DNA of 54,211 bases from Lachnospiraceae bacterium (GTDB taxonomy: Bacteria; Bacillota; Clostridia; Lachnospirales; Lachnospiraceae). The DNA lies in the NCBI GenBank assembly GCA_016290615.1, contig JAEEUS010000011.1, positions 1-54,211 on the forward strand, in the 5' to 3' direction. Every line of letters begins with the position of its first letter. The first letter of the stretch is position 1. Under the pieces are notes generated by a model. That model made no database searches. It was given only the letters and a program-made list of their open reading frames with translations, and was not told the DNA's origin. This document shows positions 36,013 to 44,901 of the stretch, piece by piece. A program made the translations under genes and the position numbers.

Positions 36013-36276
36013 CTATTCCCAGCCGTGCTTCTTGATATACTCTGTAAGGAGTTCCTCAACAAGTTCGTCACGCTCAACCTTCTGAATCATGCTCCTTGCA
36101 TTGTTGTGGCTGGTGATATAAGTGGGATCTCCAGACATGATGTATCCGACTATCTGGTTTACGGGATCATAGCCCTTCTCCTGCATAGCCTCGAATACCA
36201 TTTCAAGAATTATCTTAACGCTTGTTTCCTTTTCTACATCAACTTTGAAAAACTGTGTGTTACCTATCTCTCCCAT
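36013..36276 (-). CDS. ireB: IreB family regulatory phosphoprotein
   Basis: 87-residue DUF965 protein. In Enterococcus IreB is phosphorylated by the Ser/Thr kinase IreK and negatively regulates cephalosporin resistance. The sequence shows the family signature [19 protein letters not shown] and [17 protein letters not shown]. Thr7 in the flexible N-terminus lies where Enterococcus IreB is phosphorylated, but the local sequence differs. SD AAGGAG. First gene of the synteny block; no kinase gene is visible in the window. Confidence 0.9.
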   Translation of the reverse strand: MGEIGNTQFFKVDVEKETSVKIILEMVFEAMQEKGYDPVNQIVGYIMSGDPTYITSHNNARSMIQKVERDELVEELLTEYIKKHGWE

Positions 36277-36344
36277 AGTCTTTCTCCTTATTAAACCCTA
36301 AGTGTAAGTAAATTATGCCACCTTTTATGGTAACATTTTTTATA

Positions 36345-37691
36345 TCATATTTTCAATAACATAATGCTATTTTGCAAAAATCCGGCAACCGTTCCACTAA
36401 TGATCAGGTTCTTTTCGTATGCTCCCTCAACCGCCATCATTATATAGTTTTTGGTATGACCGAGAGTATATGTCCTGCCGCCGATAATCAGCTGCTCCTC
36501 AGTAAGTATCTCTTCTTTGCTATCCAAAACAGCTGTCATAAATTTTTTCATATGTATCCCGTTAATCTTTTCGAGTACATCGCTTCTTTGAGCCTTGACA
36601 GCCTCGGTAAGCTGACCGGGCATGGTATCCGCAACCGTCCCGTGTCTTCTTGAATACTTGAATATATGAGTCTCGTAAAAGTCTATACTTTCTACAAACC
36701 TGCAGGTCTCTTGAAACTCTTCTTCACTCTCCCCGGGAAATCCGACTATGATATCCGTTGTGATGGCAGGCTGCTTATAATACTCGCGAATAAGCTTAAC
36801 GCCTGCAGCATACTCATCTGCGGTATATCTTCTGTTCATACGCTTAAGCGTCTCGTCGCATCCGCTCTGCAAAGACAGATGAAAATGCGGGCATACCTTG
36901 TCTATTGATGATATGCTCTCAAGAAACTGTCTTGTGATTATTCTGGGTTCGAGCGATCCGAGTCTAATCCTCTCTATGCCTTCGATCTCAGAAACTTTTT
37001 TTATGACATCAATCAGGTCAAGATTTGTATAGTCCTCTTTCGCCACAGAGTTGTATGATGTTCTCGATTCGTGCAGATCAAGTCCGTAGGAGCTTAAATG
37101 AATGCCGGTAAGGACTATCTCCTTATATCCTGCATCTGCCAGTCTTATTATTTCATCAACAACATCCTTGGGATCTCTCGATCTGATCCTTCCTCTTGCA
37201 TAAGGGATTATGCAGAATGTACAGAACTGGTCGCACCCGTCCTGTATCTTTATATCAACCCTGGTCCTTTCAGATGAGCCTTCTATGCTGTAATCCTCAT
37301 ATTTTATGGGAGATGAGATATCATCGACCACGGCTCTCTTTACATGTGTCTTTTCATATTCATTTATTATATCTATGAGTTTTTCCTTGTGGTTATTGCC
37401 GATAACGATGTCAACGGCATCATCCGCAAGCGCTCCTTTTGTATCGGTCTGGGCATAACATCCGACAGCTACGACTATGGCTTTTGGGTTGGTTTTTTTT
37501 GCTTTATGCAGCATCTGGCGGCTTTTTCTGTCCGCAATATTGGTAACGCTGCAGGTATTTATCACATATATGTCTGCTTTTTGTGTAAATTCCACAATTT
37601 CCCAGCCTGCTTTTCGTGCATTTTGCTGCATCATTTCTATTTCGTACGTATTTACTTTACATCCAAGATTGTGGAATGCTACAGTTTTCAT
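36345..37691 (-). CDS. mtaB: tRNA t6A37 methylthiotransferase MtaB
   Basis: Radical-SAM enzyme adding a methylthio group to t6A at position 37 of tRNAs. 448 residues: an N-terminal UPF0004 domain with iron-sulfur cysteines 11, 47 and 78, a radical-SAM motif CDQFCTFC (Cys153, 157, 160), and a C-terminal TRAM-like domain. The PYARGRIRSRDP stretch follows. The ATG has only a weak SD (GCGGT). It is transcribed divergently from the HPr-like gene; about 70 bp separate its end from ireB. Confidence 0.92.
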   Translation of the reverse strand: MKTVAFHNLGCKVNTYEIEMMQQNARKAGWEIVEFTQKADIYVINTCSVTNIADRKSRQMLHKAKKTNPKAIVVAVGCYAQTDTKGALADDAVDIVIGNNHKEKLIDIINEYEKTHVKRAVVDDISSPIKYEDYSIEGSSERTRVDIKIQDGCDQFCTFCIIPYARGRIRSRDPKDVVDEIIRLADAGYKEIVLTGIHLSSYGLDLHESRTSYNSVAKEDYTNLDLIDVIKKVSEIEGIERIRLGSLEPRIITRQFLESISSIDKVCPHFHLSLQSGCDETLKRMNRRYTADEYAAGVKLIREYYKQPAITTDIIVGFPGESEEEFQETCRFVESIDFYETHIFKYSRRHGTVADTMPGQLTEAVKAQRSDVLEKINGIHMKKFMTAVLDSKEEILTEEQLIIGGRTYTLGHTKNYIMMAVEGAYEKNLIISGTVAGFLQNSIMLLKI

Positions 37692-37725
37692 GTTTTTTAC
37701 CGCTTTTTTCGTTAATCTTTATGTC

Positions 37726-37754
37726 TTGACTTTTCACTGCCCCGCCTTTAAGAT
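37726..37754 (+). promoter_or_regulatory. Promoter for the HPr-like gene
   Basis: TTGACT (37726-37731), 17-bp spacer, TAAGAT (37749-37754), 46 bp before the ATG. A strong SD GGAGGAG follows. Confidence 0.65.
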
Positions 37755-37800
37755 TGTAGTCGTAAGGTACACAGGATTTATAAATAAGGAGGAGAACAGT

Positions 37801-38031
37801 ATGAAGACAGTTCAGATTTCATTAAACTCAATCGATAAAGTAAAGTCATTCGTAAATGATATTACAAAGTTCGATTATGATTTTGATCTTGTATCAGGCA
37901 GATACGTAATCGATGCAAAGTCTATCATGGGTATCTTCAGTTTAGACCTTTCTAAGCCGATCGATCTTAACATCCATGCAGAAGACAACGTTGATGCTGT
38001 ACTTGATGTACTCAAGCCTTACATGATCTAA
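37801..38031 (+). CDS. HPr-like protein lacking the active-site histidine
   Basis: 76-residue single-domain protein. The middle (DAKSIMGIFSLDL, about 38-50) matches the regulatory-serine region of HPr, with Ser41 in the place of HPr Ser46. The N-terminal segment that should hold the phospho-His15 motif has no His: counting back 31 residues from Ser41 gives Ser10. The only His in the protein is residue 59. It therefore cannot act as a PTS phosphocarrier in the normal way. Bacillus Crh is a comparable regulatory HPr variant. Strong SD GGAGGAG, own promoter and terminator. The open frame extends far upstream (to 37477), but without a start site. Confidence 0.78.
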   Translation: MKTVQISLNSIDKVKSFVNDITKFDYDFDLVSGRYVIDAKSIMGIFSLDLSKPIDLNIHAEDNVDAVLDVLKPYMI

Positions 38032-38085
38032 TCAACGGTGCTAAAGCACAAGGCCAAGTCATCTTGGTCATTTAAAAAAGATTTT

Positions 38086-38116
38086 AACGCAAGACTAAAT
38101 GTCTTGCGTTTTTTAT
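38086..38116 (+). terminator. Terminator after the HPr-like gene
   Basis: AACGCAAGAC pairs perfectly with GTCTTGCGTT around TAAAT, followed by a T run. A second smaller CCAAG/CTTGG stem lies at 38053-38066. It lies between converging genes. Confidence 0.87.
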
Positions 38117-38117
38117 T

Positions 38118-39299
38118 TCAGTTCTTAACTATGATGGTTTCTTTTGTATCAAGTGCCGTCTTTACAAGCCCGTCTATGACATCATCGAGATTATGCTCGT
38201 GTCTTTTGATTATGCTTAGGTTCGGTTTTGTTACCGGATGCTTTGCAACGAATATCGTACAGCAGTCCTCAAAAGGAAGGATGGAAGTCTCATAGGTTCC
38301 GATCTTTTCGGATATATCTATGATCTCCTGCTTATCCATGCCTATGCAGGGACGGTATACAGGCATTGTGCAGACATCGTTCGTGCACGCAAGAGAATGC
38401 ATTGTCTGGCTTGCTACCTGTCCGATCGATTCACCGGTAATGAGTCCGAGACACTCTGTCTCTTCGGCGATCGTCTGAGCTATCCTCATCATGTATCTTC
38501 GCATGATGATAGTCAGTTCGTCATGAGGGCATTTCTCATAGATCGCAAGCTGTATATCTGTAAAGTTTATCACATGAAGATATATGGGGCCGCTGTATCT
38601 TGCCACCTGCTTTGCAAGATCTATAACCTTCTGCTTTGCCCTGTCTGATGTGTATGGCGGAGCATGGAAGTAGACAGCATCTATCTTAACGCCTCTCTTG
38701 CTGATCATATATCCCGCTACAGGTGAATCTATGCCTCCGGAAAGCAAAAGCATTGCCTTTCCGTTTGTACCTACAGGCATTCCTCCCGGGCCGGGAATGA
38801 TCTGTGAATATATATATACCTTTTCCCTTATCTCAACATACAGACAGATATCCGGATCATGAACATCAACCTTCAGCTCAGGAAATGCATTTAAAAGCAC
38901 CTCACCTATATCTGCATTGAGCTCCATAGAGTTTTTGGGATATGACTTTCTCGATCTTCTGGCAAATACCTTGAATGTCTTGTTCTTGTCGGGATACTCC
39001 TTATCAAAGTAATCAACAACTGTGCTGCATATCTTGTCAAAGTCATTATCCTCAAGCTGTATCATAGGACATATCCCCGATATTCCAAAAACAGTTTTGA
39101 GATTATCTACAGCTTCATCATAGTCAAACTCTGTGAGAGCATCCACATATATCCTGCCTTCGGCTTTTCTTACTTCGAATTCTCCCTCACATCTTTTGCA
39201 CGCATATTTGATCTGCTGTACCAGAGCATTTTCAAACAGATATCTGTTCTTTCCCTTTATTCCTATCTCAGCATATTTTATAAGAAATGATGAATACAT
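38118..39299 (-). CDS. thiI: tRNA 4-thiouridine synthetase ThiI
   Basis: Sulfur-transfer adenylating enzyme making 4-thiouridine at tRNA position 8, possibly also serving thiamine synthesis. 393 residues: an N-terminal ferredoxin-like and THUMP domain, and a PP-loop ATPase with LLSGGIDSPVAGY, followed by GESIGQVASQT. The C-terminal rhodanese domain of the E. coli enzyme is missing, as in most Firmicutes. SD AAGGAG. It lies 12 bp after a cysteine desulfurase that would supply the persulfide sulfur, a typical pairing. Confidence 0.94.
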   Translation of the reverse strand: MYSSFLIKYAEIGIKGKNRYLFENALVQQIKYACKRCEGEFEVRKAEGRIYVDALTEFDYDEAVDNLKTVFGISGICPMIQLEDNDFDKICSTVVDYFDKEYPDKNKTFKVFARRSRKSYPKNSMELNADIGEVLLNAFPELKVDVHDPDICLYVEIREKVYIYSQIIPGPGGMPVGTNGKAMLLLSGGIDSPVAGYMISKRGVKIDAVYFHAPPYTSDRAKQKVIDLAKQVARYSGPIYLHVINFTDIQLAIYEKCPHDELTIIMRRYMMRIAQTIAEETECLGLITGESIGQVASQTMHSLACTNDVCTMPVYRPCIGMDKQEIIDISEKIGTYETSILPFEDCCTIFVAKHPVTKPNLSIIKRHEHNLDDVIDGLVKTALDTKETIIVKN

Positions 39300-39311
39300 T
39301 GCCTCTCCTTA

Positions 39312-40466
39312 TCAGTGTCTTGTAAATCTTCTCAGCATCGGAAGGATACCTCTTATTGCATCCAGTGCATACTCTATCTGATCCATGCTGTTATCACCGC
39401 ACAGAGAAAATCTGACAGTTGATTCCAAAAATCTTTTTTCAACTCCTATGGCCTTTAGTGTTTCCGATACCGCAGGCTTGTTTGATGCACATGCACTACC
39501 GGCAGATATATAGATATCCTTGTCCTCAAGTGCATGAAGCAGCACTTCGCTCCTTACTCCGCCTACGGATGCACTCACGATATGAGGTGCGCTGTCCTCT
39601 CCTGTAAGACCGTTTATCTTTATATCATCTATTGAAAGAAGTCCCTCGATAAGCCTTTCCTTCATGGCATACATGTTTGCCCTGTCTCTATCAAGTCTTT
39701 CATATATGATCTCAGAAGCTTTGGCCAAGCCAACTATGCCAGGAACATTTTCCGTACCGGAACGCAGATTCTTCTGCTGACCGCCTCCGTGAATGATCGG
39801 ATGGATCTTTACTCCGTTTCCGATATACAAAAAGCCAATGCCTTTGGGACCATGTATCTTATGTCCGCTCACCGACATAAGATCGATACCAGCTTTCTTG
39901 GGATTGATACTAAATTTGCCGTAGCCCTGGACTGCATCAACATGAAACAGAGTATTCGGATTTTTAGCCTTTATTATTCGTGAAGCCTCTTCTACAGGTT
40001 CAACTGCTCCGATCTCATTATTGGTATGCATGATGGATACGACTGTAGTATCGCTCCTTATGCTGTCTTCAAGCTCGCCAAGATCTATCAGTCCGTTTTT
40101 ATCTACATTTAGATATGTTACCTCAAAGCCCTGTTCTTCAAGATATGCACATGTCTCGAGTATCGCAGGATGCTCGATCCTTGTCGTGATGATATGCTTT
40201 CCGCTTCTTATTGCCGCAGTTGCACAGCCGATCAGGGCCATGTTGTCGGACTCGGTACCTCCTGATGTAAAGAGGATGTTTCGATCATCCGTCTTCAGAG
40301 TCTTTGCAACTGTCTGTCTTGCACTGCGAAGAACCATCTCAGCTTCCATGCCTTTTCTGTGCATGCTGGATGGATTACCGTACTGCATAAGCATTATATC
40401 GTTCATGGCTGTGACAACTTCGGGATATACCCTGGTCGTCGCAGAATTATCAAAATAGCATTCCAT
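39312..40466 (-). CDS. Cysteine desulfurase (NifS/IscS type)
   Basis: PLP enzyme releasing sulfur from cysteine as enzyme-bound persulfide. Key features are FDNSATTRVYPEV at the N-terminus, SGGTESDNMA, the PLP-binding Lys in SGHKIHGPKG and the catalytic Cys in SAGSACASNKP. I use the ATG at 40466, 1 bp after the rsmE stop (SD GGAAAG 8 bp upstream). A GTG three codons earlier is possible. Directly upstream of thiI, so its main job here is probably tRNA thiolation, although Fe-S assembly cannot be excluded. Confidence 0.9.
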   Translation of the reverse strand: MECYFDNSATTRVYPEVVTAMNDIMLMQYGNPSSMHRKGMEAEMVLRSARQTVAKTLKTDDRNILFTSGGTESDNMALIGCATAAIRSGKHIITTRIEHPAILETCAYLEEQGFEVTYLNVDKNGLIDLGELEDSIRSDTTVVSIMHTNNEIGAVEPVEEASRIIKAKNPNTLFHVDAVQGYGKFSINPKKAGIDLMSVSGHKIHGPKGIGFLYIGNGVKIHPIIHGGGQQKNLRSGTENVPGIVGLAKASEIIYERLDRDRANMYAMKERLIEGLLSIDDIKINGLTGEDSAPHIVSASVGGVRSEVLLHALEDKDIYISAGSACASNKPAVSETLKAIGVEKRFLESTVRFSLCGDNSMDQIEYALDAIRGILPMLRRFTRH

Positions 40467-40467
40467 A

Positions 40468-41217
40468 TCAGTCACTTTCCAGATGATACATAAGTATACT
40501 CATTACCGTCATGCCGGCTGTTTCTGTTCTAAGTATCCTTTTTCCGAGAGTTATCGGTTTAAATCCTGCGGATATCGCAAGTTCAAGCTCCTTCTCATCT
40601 ATTCCGCCTTCCGGACCGATGATAAAGCCTATCGATTCTCCTGCTTTTATATCACTGATCATGTTTTTGGTCGCAGACATTGAATCAGCCATCTCATAGG
40701 GAATCAGCTTTACGGAAAGACTGTCTGCATATTCAACAGCCTGTTTAAATGTCATTATCCCGCAGACTTTTGGTATGATCCCTCTTTTGCTCTGCTTTGC
40801 CGCAGCCTCTGCTATCTGCTGCCATCTAGCGACCCTCGAAGAAGCCTTCTTCTCATCAAGCTTTACTATGCTCCTATTCATAGCCACGGGAATTATCTCA
40901 TAAACACCGAGTTCGACTGCTTTTTGAACGACAGTCTCCATCTTGTCGCTCTTTGGAAGTCCCTGAAAAAGATATATCTTTGATGGGAGCTCAACGTTAT
41001 CCTCTTTAATGAACCTGAGTTCACAGTCCACATAGTCATCGCCGTATGCTCTGACAGCACATCTGTATTCCCTGCCGTCTTCTCCGTTTGAAAGGCTTAG
41101 TTCCTCTCCCGGTTTCATTCTAAGCACATTTTTTATATGATTAAAATCACTTCCCGTTACAGTCGCTTTTTTATTTGCTGTATCTATCTGAGAAGCTTCA
41201 ACAAAAAAATGATACAT
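40468..41217 (-). CDS. rsmE: 16S rRNA m3U1498 methyltransferase RsmE
   Basis: SPOUT-family methyltransferase modifying U1498 of 16S rRNA. 249 residues: an N-terminal PUA-like domain (about 1-70) and a C-terminal knot domain with IGFIIGPEGGIDEKE and LGKRILRTETA. Normal length. It follows prmA by 1 bp, the usual Firmicutes order prmA-rsmE. Confidence 0.94.
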   Translation of the reverse strand: MYHFFVEASQIDTANKKATVTGSDFNHIKNVLRMKPGEELSLSNGEDGREYRCAVRAYGDDYVDCELRFIKEDNVELPSKIYLFQGLPKSDKMETVVQKAVELGVYEIIPVAMNRSIVKLDEKKASSRVARWQQIAEAAAKQSKRGIIPKVCGIMTFKQAVEYADSLSVKLIPYEMADSMSATKNMISDIKAGESIGFIIGPEGGIDEKELELAISAGFKPITLGKRILRTETAGMTVMSILMYHLESD

Positions 41218-41218
41218 T

Positions 41219-42184
41219 CTATTCTTTCTTTCCGGTTACGCTGACCCATTCACCCTGATAGCTTACATCTACTACCTTAAGTCCTGCTTTTTCCATCGCA
41301 TCCTTTACCTGATGCTCCTTGTCACCGTCATTTATTATTCCCGATGTTATATAGACAGCGCCCTTTTTCATCTGAGATACGATAACGGGAGTAAGATCCA
41401 CCAGGACTCCTGCAAGGATATTTGCAAGTACAATATCATAGCACTCATATCCGGCTTTATCCTGAACAGTCTTATCGTTTATGATGTTTCCTATGATCAT
41501 CTCAAACCTGTCGGGATCGATACCGTTTTTTGCCATGTTGTCGGCAACAGCATTAACGGCACACGGATCAAGATCCGTTCCGAATGCATGCTTTGCTCCG
41601 TACATGATCGCTAAAATCGCAAGAATGCCGCTTCCAGTTCCGACATCCAGAACTTCACTCTCAGGAGTGATATACTTCTTCATCTGTTTTACACACAGCT
41701 GAGTCGTATCATGAAGTCCCGTTCCGAAGGCTGTTCCGGGATCTATCCTGAGTATCATCCTGTCCTCATCTTCTTTTGAAACCTCTTCCCATGAGGGTAT
41801 CACCAAAAGATCATCTATATAAAACTGATGAAAGTACTGTTTCCAGTTGTTGATCCAGTCAAGATCCTCAGTCTCGTCAACTGTTATGCTGCCCTCGCCG
41901 ATATCCATGAACTGTCTTATTCCGTCAAGTGCATCCCTGACTTCATTTATCGTTGAATCTATATCAAGTTCTGAACCTTCTTCAACAAAGAAGCTAAGAT
42001 ATGCGATACCGTCATCTGCCTGAGTCTCGGGAAGGATGTCTACAAACATCTGCTCCTTTTCCCATGCGCTCAGTGGTACCTTGTCTTCAATCTGAGCTCC
42101 TTCAAGCCCCAGATCATAGAGCTCGGATATGATGATATCCTCTGCATCGGTTATGGTCTTAATCCTTATCCTTGTCCATTTCAT
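41219..42184 (-). CDS. prmA: Ribosomal protein L11 methyltransferase
   Basis: Methylates lysines and the N-terminus of ribosomal protein L11. 321 residues: an N-terminal substrate-recognition domain of about 110 residues rich in acidic residues, a linker with EDLDWINNWKQYFHQFYID, then a class I methyltransferase with DPGTAFGTGLHDTT and LDVGTGSGILAI. Directly followed by rsmE. SD AAGGA somewhat far (11 bp) from the ATG. Confidence 0.94.
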   Translation of the reverse strand: MKWTRIRIKTITDAEDIIISELYDLGLEGAQIEDKVPLSAWEKEQMFVDILPETQADDGIAYLSFFVEEGSELDIDSTINEVRDALDGIRQFMDIGEGSITVDETEDLDWINNWKQYFHQFYIDDLLVIPSWEEVSKEDEDRMILRIDPGTAFGTGLHDTTQLCVKQMKKYITPESEVLDVGTGSGILAILAIMYGAKHAFGTDLDPCAVNAVADNMAKNGIDPDRFEMIIGNIINDKTVQDKAGYECYDIVLANILAGVLVDLTPVIVSQMKKGAVYITSGIINDGDKEHQVKDAMEKAGLKVVDVSYQGEWVSVTGKKE

Positions 42185-42198
42185 AAATCATTGTTTCC

Positions 42199-43887
42199 TT
42201 ATTTAGCAAGATATGTTCCTATCACATCCCAGACAGACTTATTCTCGAATCCAAGCTTCCATTCAGCCACACCGCCGAGATTATGACTGTCCATTACGCT
42301 CAGTTTTGCTGCTATAGACTCGTTGTCTTCAAGCCATACCTGATAGAGTATGCCGTTCATCGTCTTTTCACCGTAGTACTGGCAGCACTGGTCATCCCAC
42401 TCGGTCTCTATACCGTTATCCTTAACAAACTGAGCTGCTGCATCCATGCCGAGTGCTTCACTCGTGACTTCACCGCCGTTTGTCTTCCACACACGTGTAT
42501 AGAAAGGAACTGCATTTATGACCTTTTCAGAAGGAACTTCCCGCAATGTCTGTTCAATACCGTCGAGAACATAAGGAAGAGATGCGACCGAACCGGCTAC
42601 TCCGCCGCCGCCCCAGTGCTCGTCATAACCCATAATGATAACATAATCAGCGACTATTCCCTGTTCCTTTCTGTTGTAATGGGTAGTCGATTCTCTGGGT
42701 ACATAGTTATCAACAGATAAAACGAGATTGTTGGCTCTGCATGCCACAGATATCTCTCTTATGAATTCCACGTAATGCTCACCTGCTTCATACGAGATCT
42801 GCTCAAAGTCAAGATTGATACCGTCAGCACCGACTCTTAACAGCTCGCTTATCAGATTGTTTATCAGCTTTTCTCTTTTCGAAGTATATGACATGAGCTC
42901 TGCAGTATTGACAGATGTATTGAAGTTATCGAGCAGCGCCCAAACTTCCATGCCCTGGCTGTGAGCCCTGTTTACATATGAACTGTCTGCAAAGCTTGTG
43001 AAATTTCCGTCGTTATCCGTAAGAGAGAACCATGTCGGAGAAATGACATTTATTCCCTTGGTACCTGATGTATACTCTTCAAACGAATCATTTCCGGACT
43101 GAGTATATATGGCATGCCACGCAAGATTTATCTTGTAATCTCTGTGGATGGATGTATACTCGGGTTCAACATAGTCAGACTTAGGTGAAGGAGTGATCTG
43201 GTTCTCATTCTCAAGATACTTGTTTTCAATATATCCCATGAGTGAATCATCGGTCTTTACCTTTGTCCATGTCTCCATCCTGTCAAGAATGATGACCTGT
43301 TCGCCTTTTACCACTTCGCGCAGGATCGGACTCTTTACGCCGCCTTTTAATCTGACTGCATTATCCTTGCTAATCGTAGCCTGAGTCTGCTCTTCCCACT
43401 TGGTATCAAGCTGTATCCTTGCAGGATCATTAAAGAGCGTGTAATCAAATTTCGTAAACTTTCTTACATAGTCAAGCGACACATAGATGACTCCGTCCTT
43501 TAAGACGGTCACGGGCTGACCGAAATCCGATTCGCCGTTTCCGATAAAATATGTGCTGGATCCAAGCTGAGATTTGATGATCTCATCAGGAGTCGTATAT
43601 ATGAACCAGTTCTCATTACTGTCCACATAGAATCTGTCATTCAAAAGCTCTGAAACCGAATCAAAGTCAAGGTACACCTTTCCCTCGATCAGCTTTGCCT
43701 TTGTAGATATCTTTTCATTCTGCAAAACAATAGCCACATCATCTGCAGCCGTAAGACCGTAGTATTCGTTCAGATCCTGCTTTTCTTTTGTATATGAATA
43801 CTTTTCAATATACTTTGTTGCGACTATGCCCCCTCCGATAAGCAATATCAGAATAATCGCTATTAATGTAGGTATAAACTTCTTCAC
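42199..43887 (-). CDS. GH18 glycosidase with CuAO-N-like and SH3 domains (YaaH/SleL-like)
   Basis: Membrane-anchored predicted N-acetylglucosaminidase. 562 residues: one membrane segment (about 4-25), a copper-amine-oxidase-N-like domain (about 45-162), an SH3-like wall-binding domain (about 178-227), a short linker, and GH18 (about 250-560) with the catalytic DGINLDFE (acid Glu362). Such proteins cleave cortex or chitin-like glycans and are common in Clostridia. Here the membrane anchor suggests a vegetative or sporulation wall role. The start is a GTG; a same-region ATG in another frame is a shadow. It heads the operon with prmA, which is not functionally obvious. Confidence 0.87.
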   Translation of the reverse strand: MKKFIPTLIAIILILLIGGGIVATKYIEKYSYTKEKQDLNEYYGLTAADDVAIVLQNEKISTKAKLIEGKVYLDFDSVSELLNDRFYVDSNENWFIYTTPDEIIKSQLGSSTYFIGNGESDFGQPVTVLKDGVIYVSLDYVRKFTKFDYTLFNDPARIQLDTKWEEQTQATISKDNAVRLKGGVKSPILREVVKGEQVIILDRMETWTKVKTDDSLMGYIENKYLENENQITPSPKSDYVEPEYTSIHRDYKINLAWHAIYTQSGNDSFEEYTSGTKGINVISPTWFSLTDNDGNFTSFADSSYVNRAHSQGMEVWALLDNFNTSVNTAELMSYTSKREKLINNLISELLRVGADGINLDFEQISYEAGEHYVEFIREISVACRANNLVLSVDNYVPRESTTHYNRKEQGIVADYVIIMGYDEHWGGGGVAGSVASLPYVLDGIEQTLREVPSEKVINAVPFYTRVWKTNGGEVTSEALGMDAAAQFVKDNGIETEWDDQCCQYYGEKTMNGILYQVWLEDNESIAAKLSVMDSHNLGGVAEWKLGFENKSVWDVIGTYLAK

Positions 43888-43961
43888 TTTCCATTGCCCC
43901 CTTGCAATCTAAAACTCTGTAAAGTGCTGCCATACTCTTATCGGTAGACATACACTGCATT

Positions 43962-43990
43962 ATTATAACAGTTTTTCTTTCTATCGTCAT
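43962..43990 (-). promoter_or_regulatory. Promoter for the GH18-prmA-rsmE-thiI operon
   Basis: Minus-strand ATGACG (43985-43990), 17-bp spacer, TATAAT (43962-43967). About 75 bp of leader precede the GTG start. Confidence 0.6.
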
Positions 43991-44041
43991 CCTTAAAGTT
44001 CGTTAGATATTTGTATTTACTGTCATAGCTTTTATATGCGC

Positions 44042-44074
44042 AAAAGAAAACACACATGCCCTTCAGCATGTGTG
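44042..44074 (-). terminator. Terminator overlapping the pflA stop codon
   Basis: CACACATGC pairs perfectly with GCATGTGTG; the pflA TGA stop lies in the 6-nt loop. On the minus strand it is followed by TTTTCTTTT. Ends the pfl/pflA transcript. Confidence 0.85.
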
Positions 44075-44848
44075 ATGTTCTTTGTAGTCTGTCTCGATAT
44101 TCTCTTCGGCTCTTCTTCTCTTGATACCCTGGAGTATGACCTTCTTTTTCTCGATCGCCGTCTGCTTATCCATAGGCGGAACATCCTTCAGCTTGTAATC
44201 AATCCCGAGATTTTCATACTTTGGCTTAGCAAGATCATGATAAGGCAGTACATCTAATGCCTTAAGATTCTTAAGACCGCCGATAAAGTATCCCAGCTTG
44301 TCAAGATAGTAATCATCATCCGTGATGCCCGGAACAACAACGTGTCTTATCCATACCGGAACGTTCTTTTCATCAAGATATTCAGCAAAAGCCAGTATGC
44401 CGTCGTTTGGCTGATCCGTAAGTTCCTTGTGCTTGATCGGATCGATATGCTTTATATCGAGCATTACAAGATCAGTCATTGTCATGAGCCTGTCAAGCTT
44501 GTCATTATATGCTTTATTGCCCGGCTTGTAGGTTATACCAGATGTATCTATGCAGGTATGTATGTTGTCCTTTTTTGCCAGTTCAAACAGTTCGAGTAAA
44601 AAGTCTATCTGAAGAAGAGGCTCTCCGCCGGTAACAGTGATACCGCCGTCTGTGTAGAAACCTTCATTGCGATGGTACTGCTCTATTATATAGCTTGCTT
44701 CCATCTCCTCTCCGGCACCTATTACCCACGTGTCGGGATTGTGACAGTAAGCGCATCTCATCGGACATCCCTGCAAGAATACAACATATCTCACACCTGG
44801 TCCATCAACGGTTCCGAAGCTCTGTAAAGAATGAATTCTTCCTTTCAT
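44063..44848 (-). CDS. pflA: Pyruvate formate-lyase activating enzyme
   Basis: Radical-SAM enzyme that abstracts hydrogen from the PFL glycine to create the glycyl radical. 261 residues from the ATG at 44848 (GGAGG 6 bp upstream); an in-frame TTG at 44860 is less likely. Cluster-binding cysteines are 28, 32 and 35 in GCPMRCAYC, with GGITVTGGEP later. Normal length for PflA. In this window its only target is the split PFL upstream, whose radical glycine is on a separate 80-residue protein. A hairpin terminator lies between that gene and pflA, so pflA expression may be reduced relative to PFL. Confidence 0.93.
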   Translation of the reverse strand: MKGRIHSLQSFGTVDGPGVRYVVFLQGCPMRCAYCHNPDTWVIGAGEEMEASYIIEQYHRNEGFYTDGGITVTGGEPLLQIDFLLELFELAKKDNIHTCIDTSGITYKPGNKAYNDKLDRLMTMTDLVMLDIKHIDPIKHKELTDQPNDGILAFAEYLDEKNVPVWIRHVVVPGITDDDYYLDKLGYFIGGLKNLKALDVLPYHDLAKPKYENLGIDYKLKDVPPMDKQTAIEKKKVILQGIKRRRAEENIETDYKEHHTC

Positions 44849-44859
44849 GTAACCCTCCA

Positions 44860-44888
44860 AAAAAGGGACCGGCTAACGCCGATCCCTT
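44860..44888 (-). terminator. Hairpin terminator between radical-domain gene and pflA
   Basis: Minus-strand AAGGGA/TCCCTT with an inner CGGC/GCCG stem (one mismatch between) and a GTTA loop, then six T. It ends just before the pflA ribosome-binding site. It would let most transcripts stop after the PFL subunits. Confidence 0.8.
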
Positions 44889-44901
44889 ATTGCTAGTCTG
44901 A

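Noticed and set aside
37477-37800. Upstream extension of the HPr-like frame to 184 residues
   Set aside because: It runs through the mtaB 5' end and the promoter region. The start at 37801 has a strong GGAGGAG, and the HPr similarity begins there.
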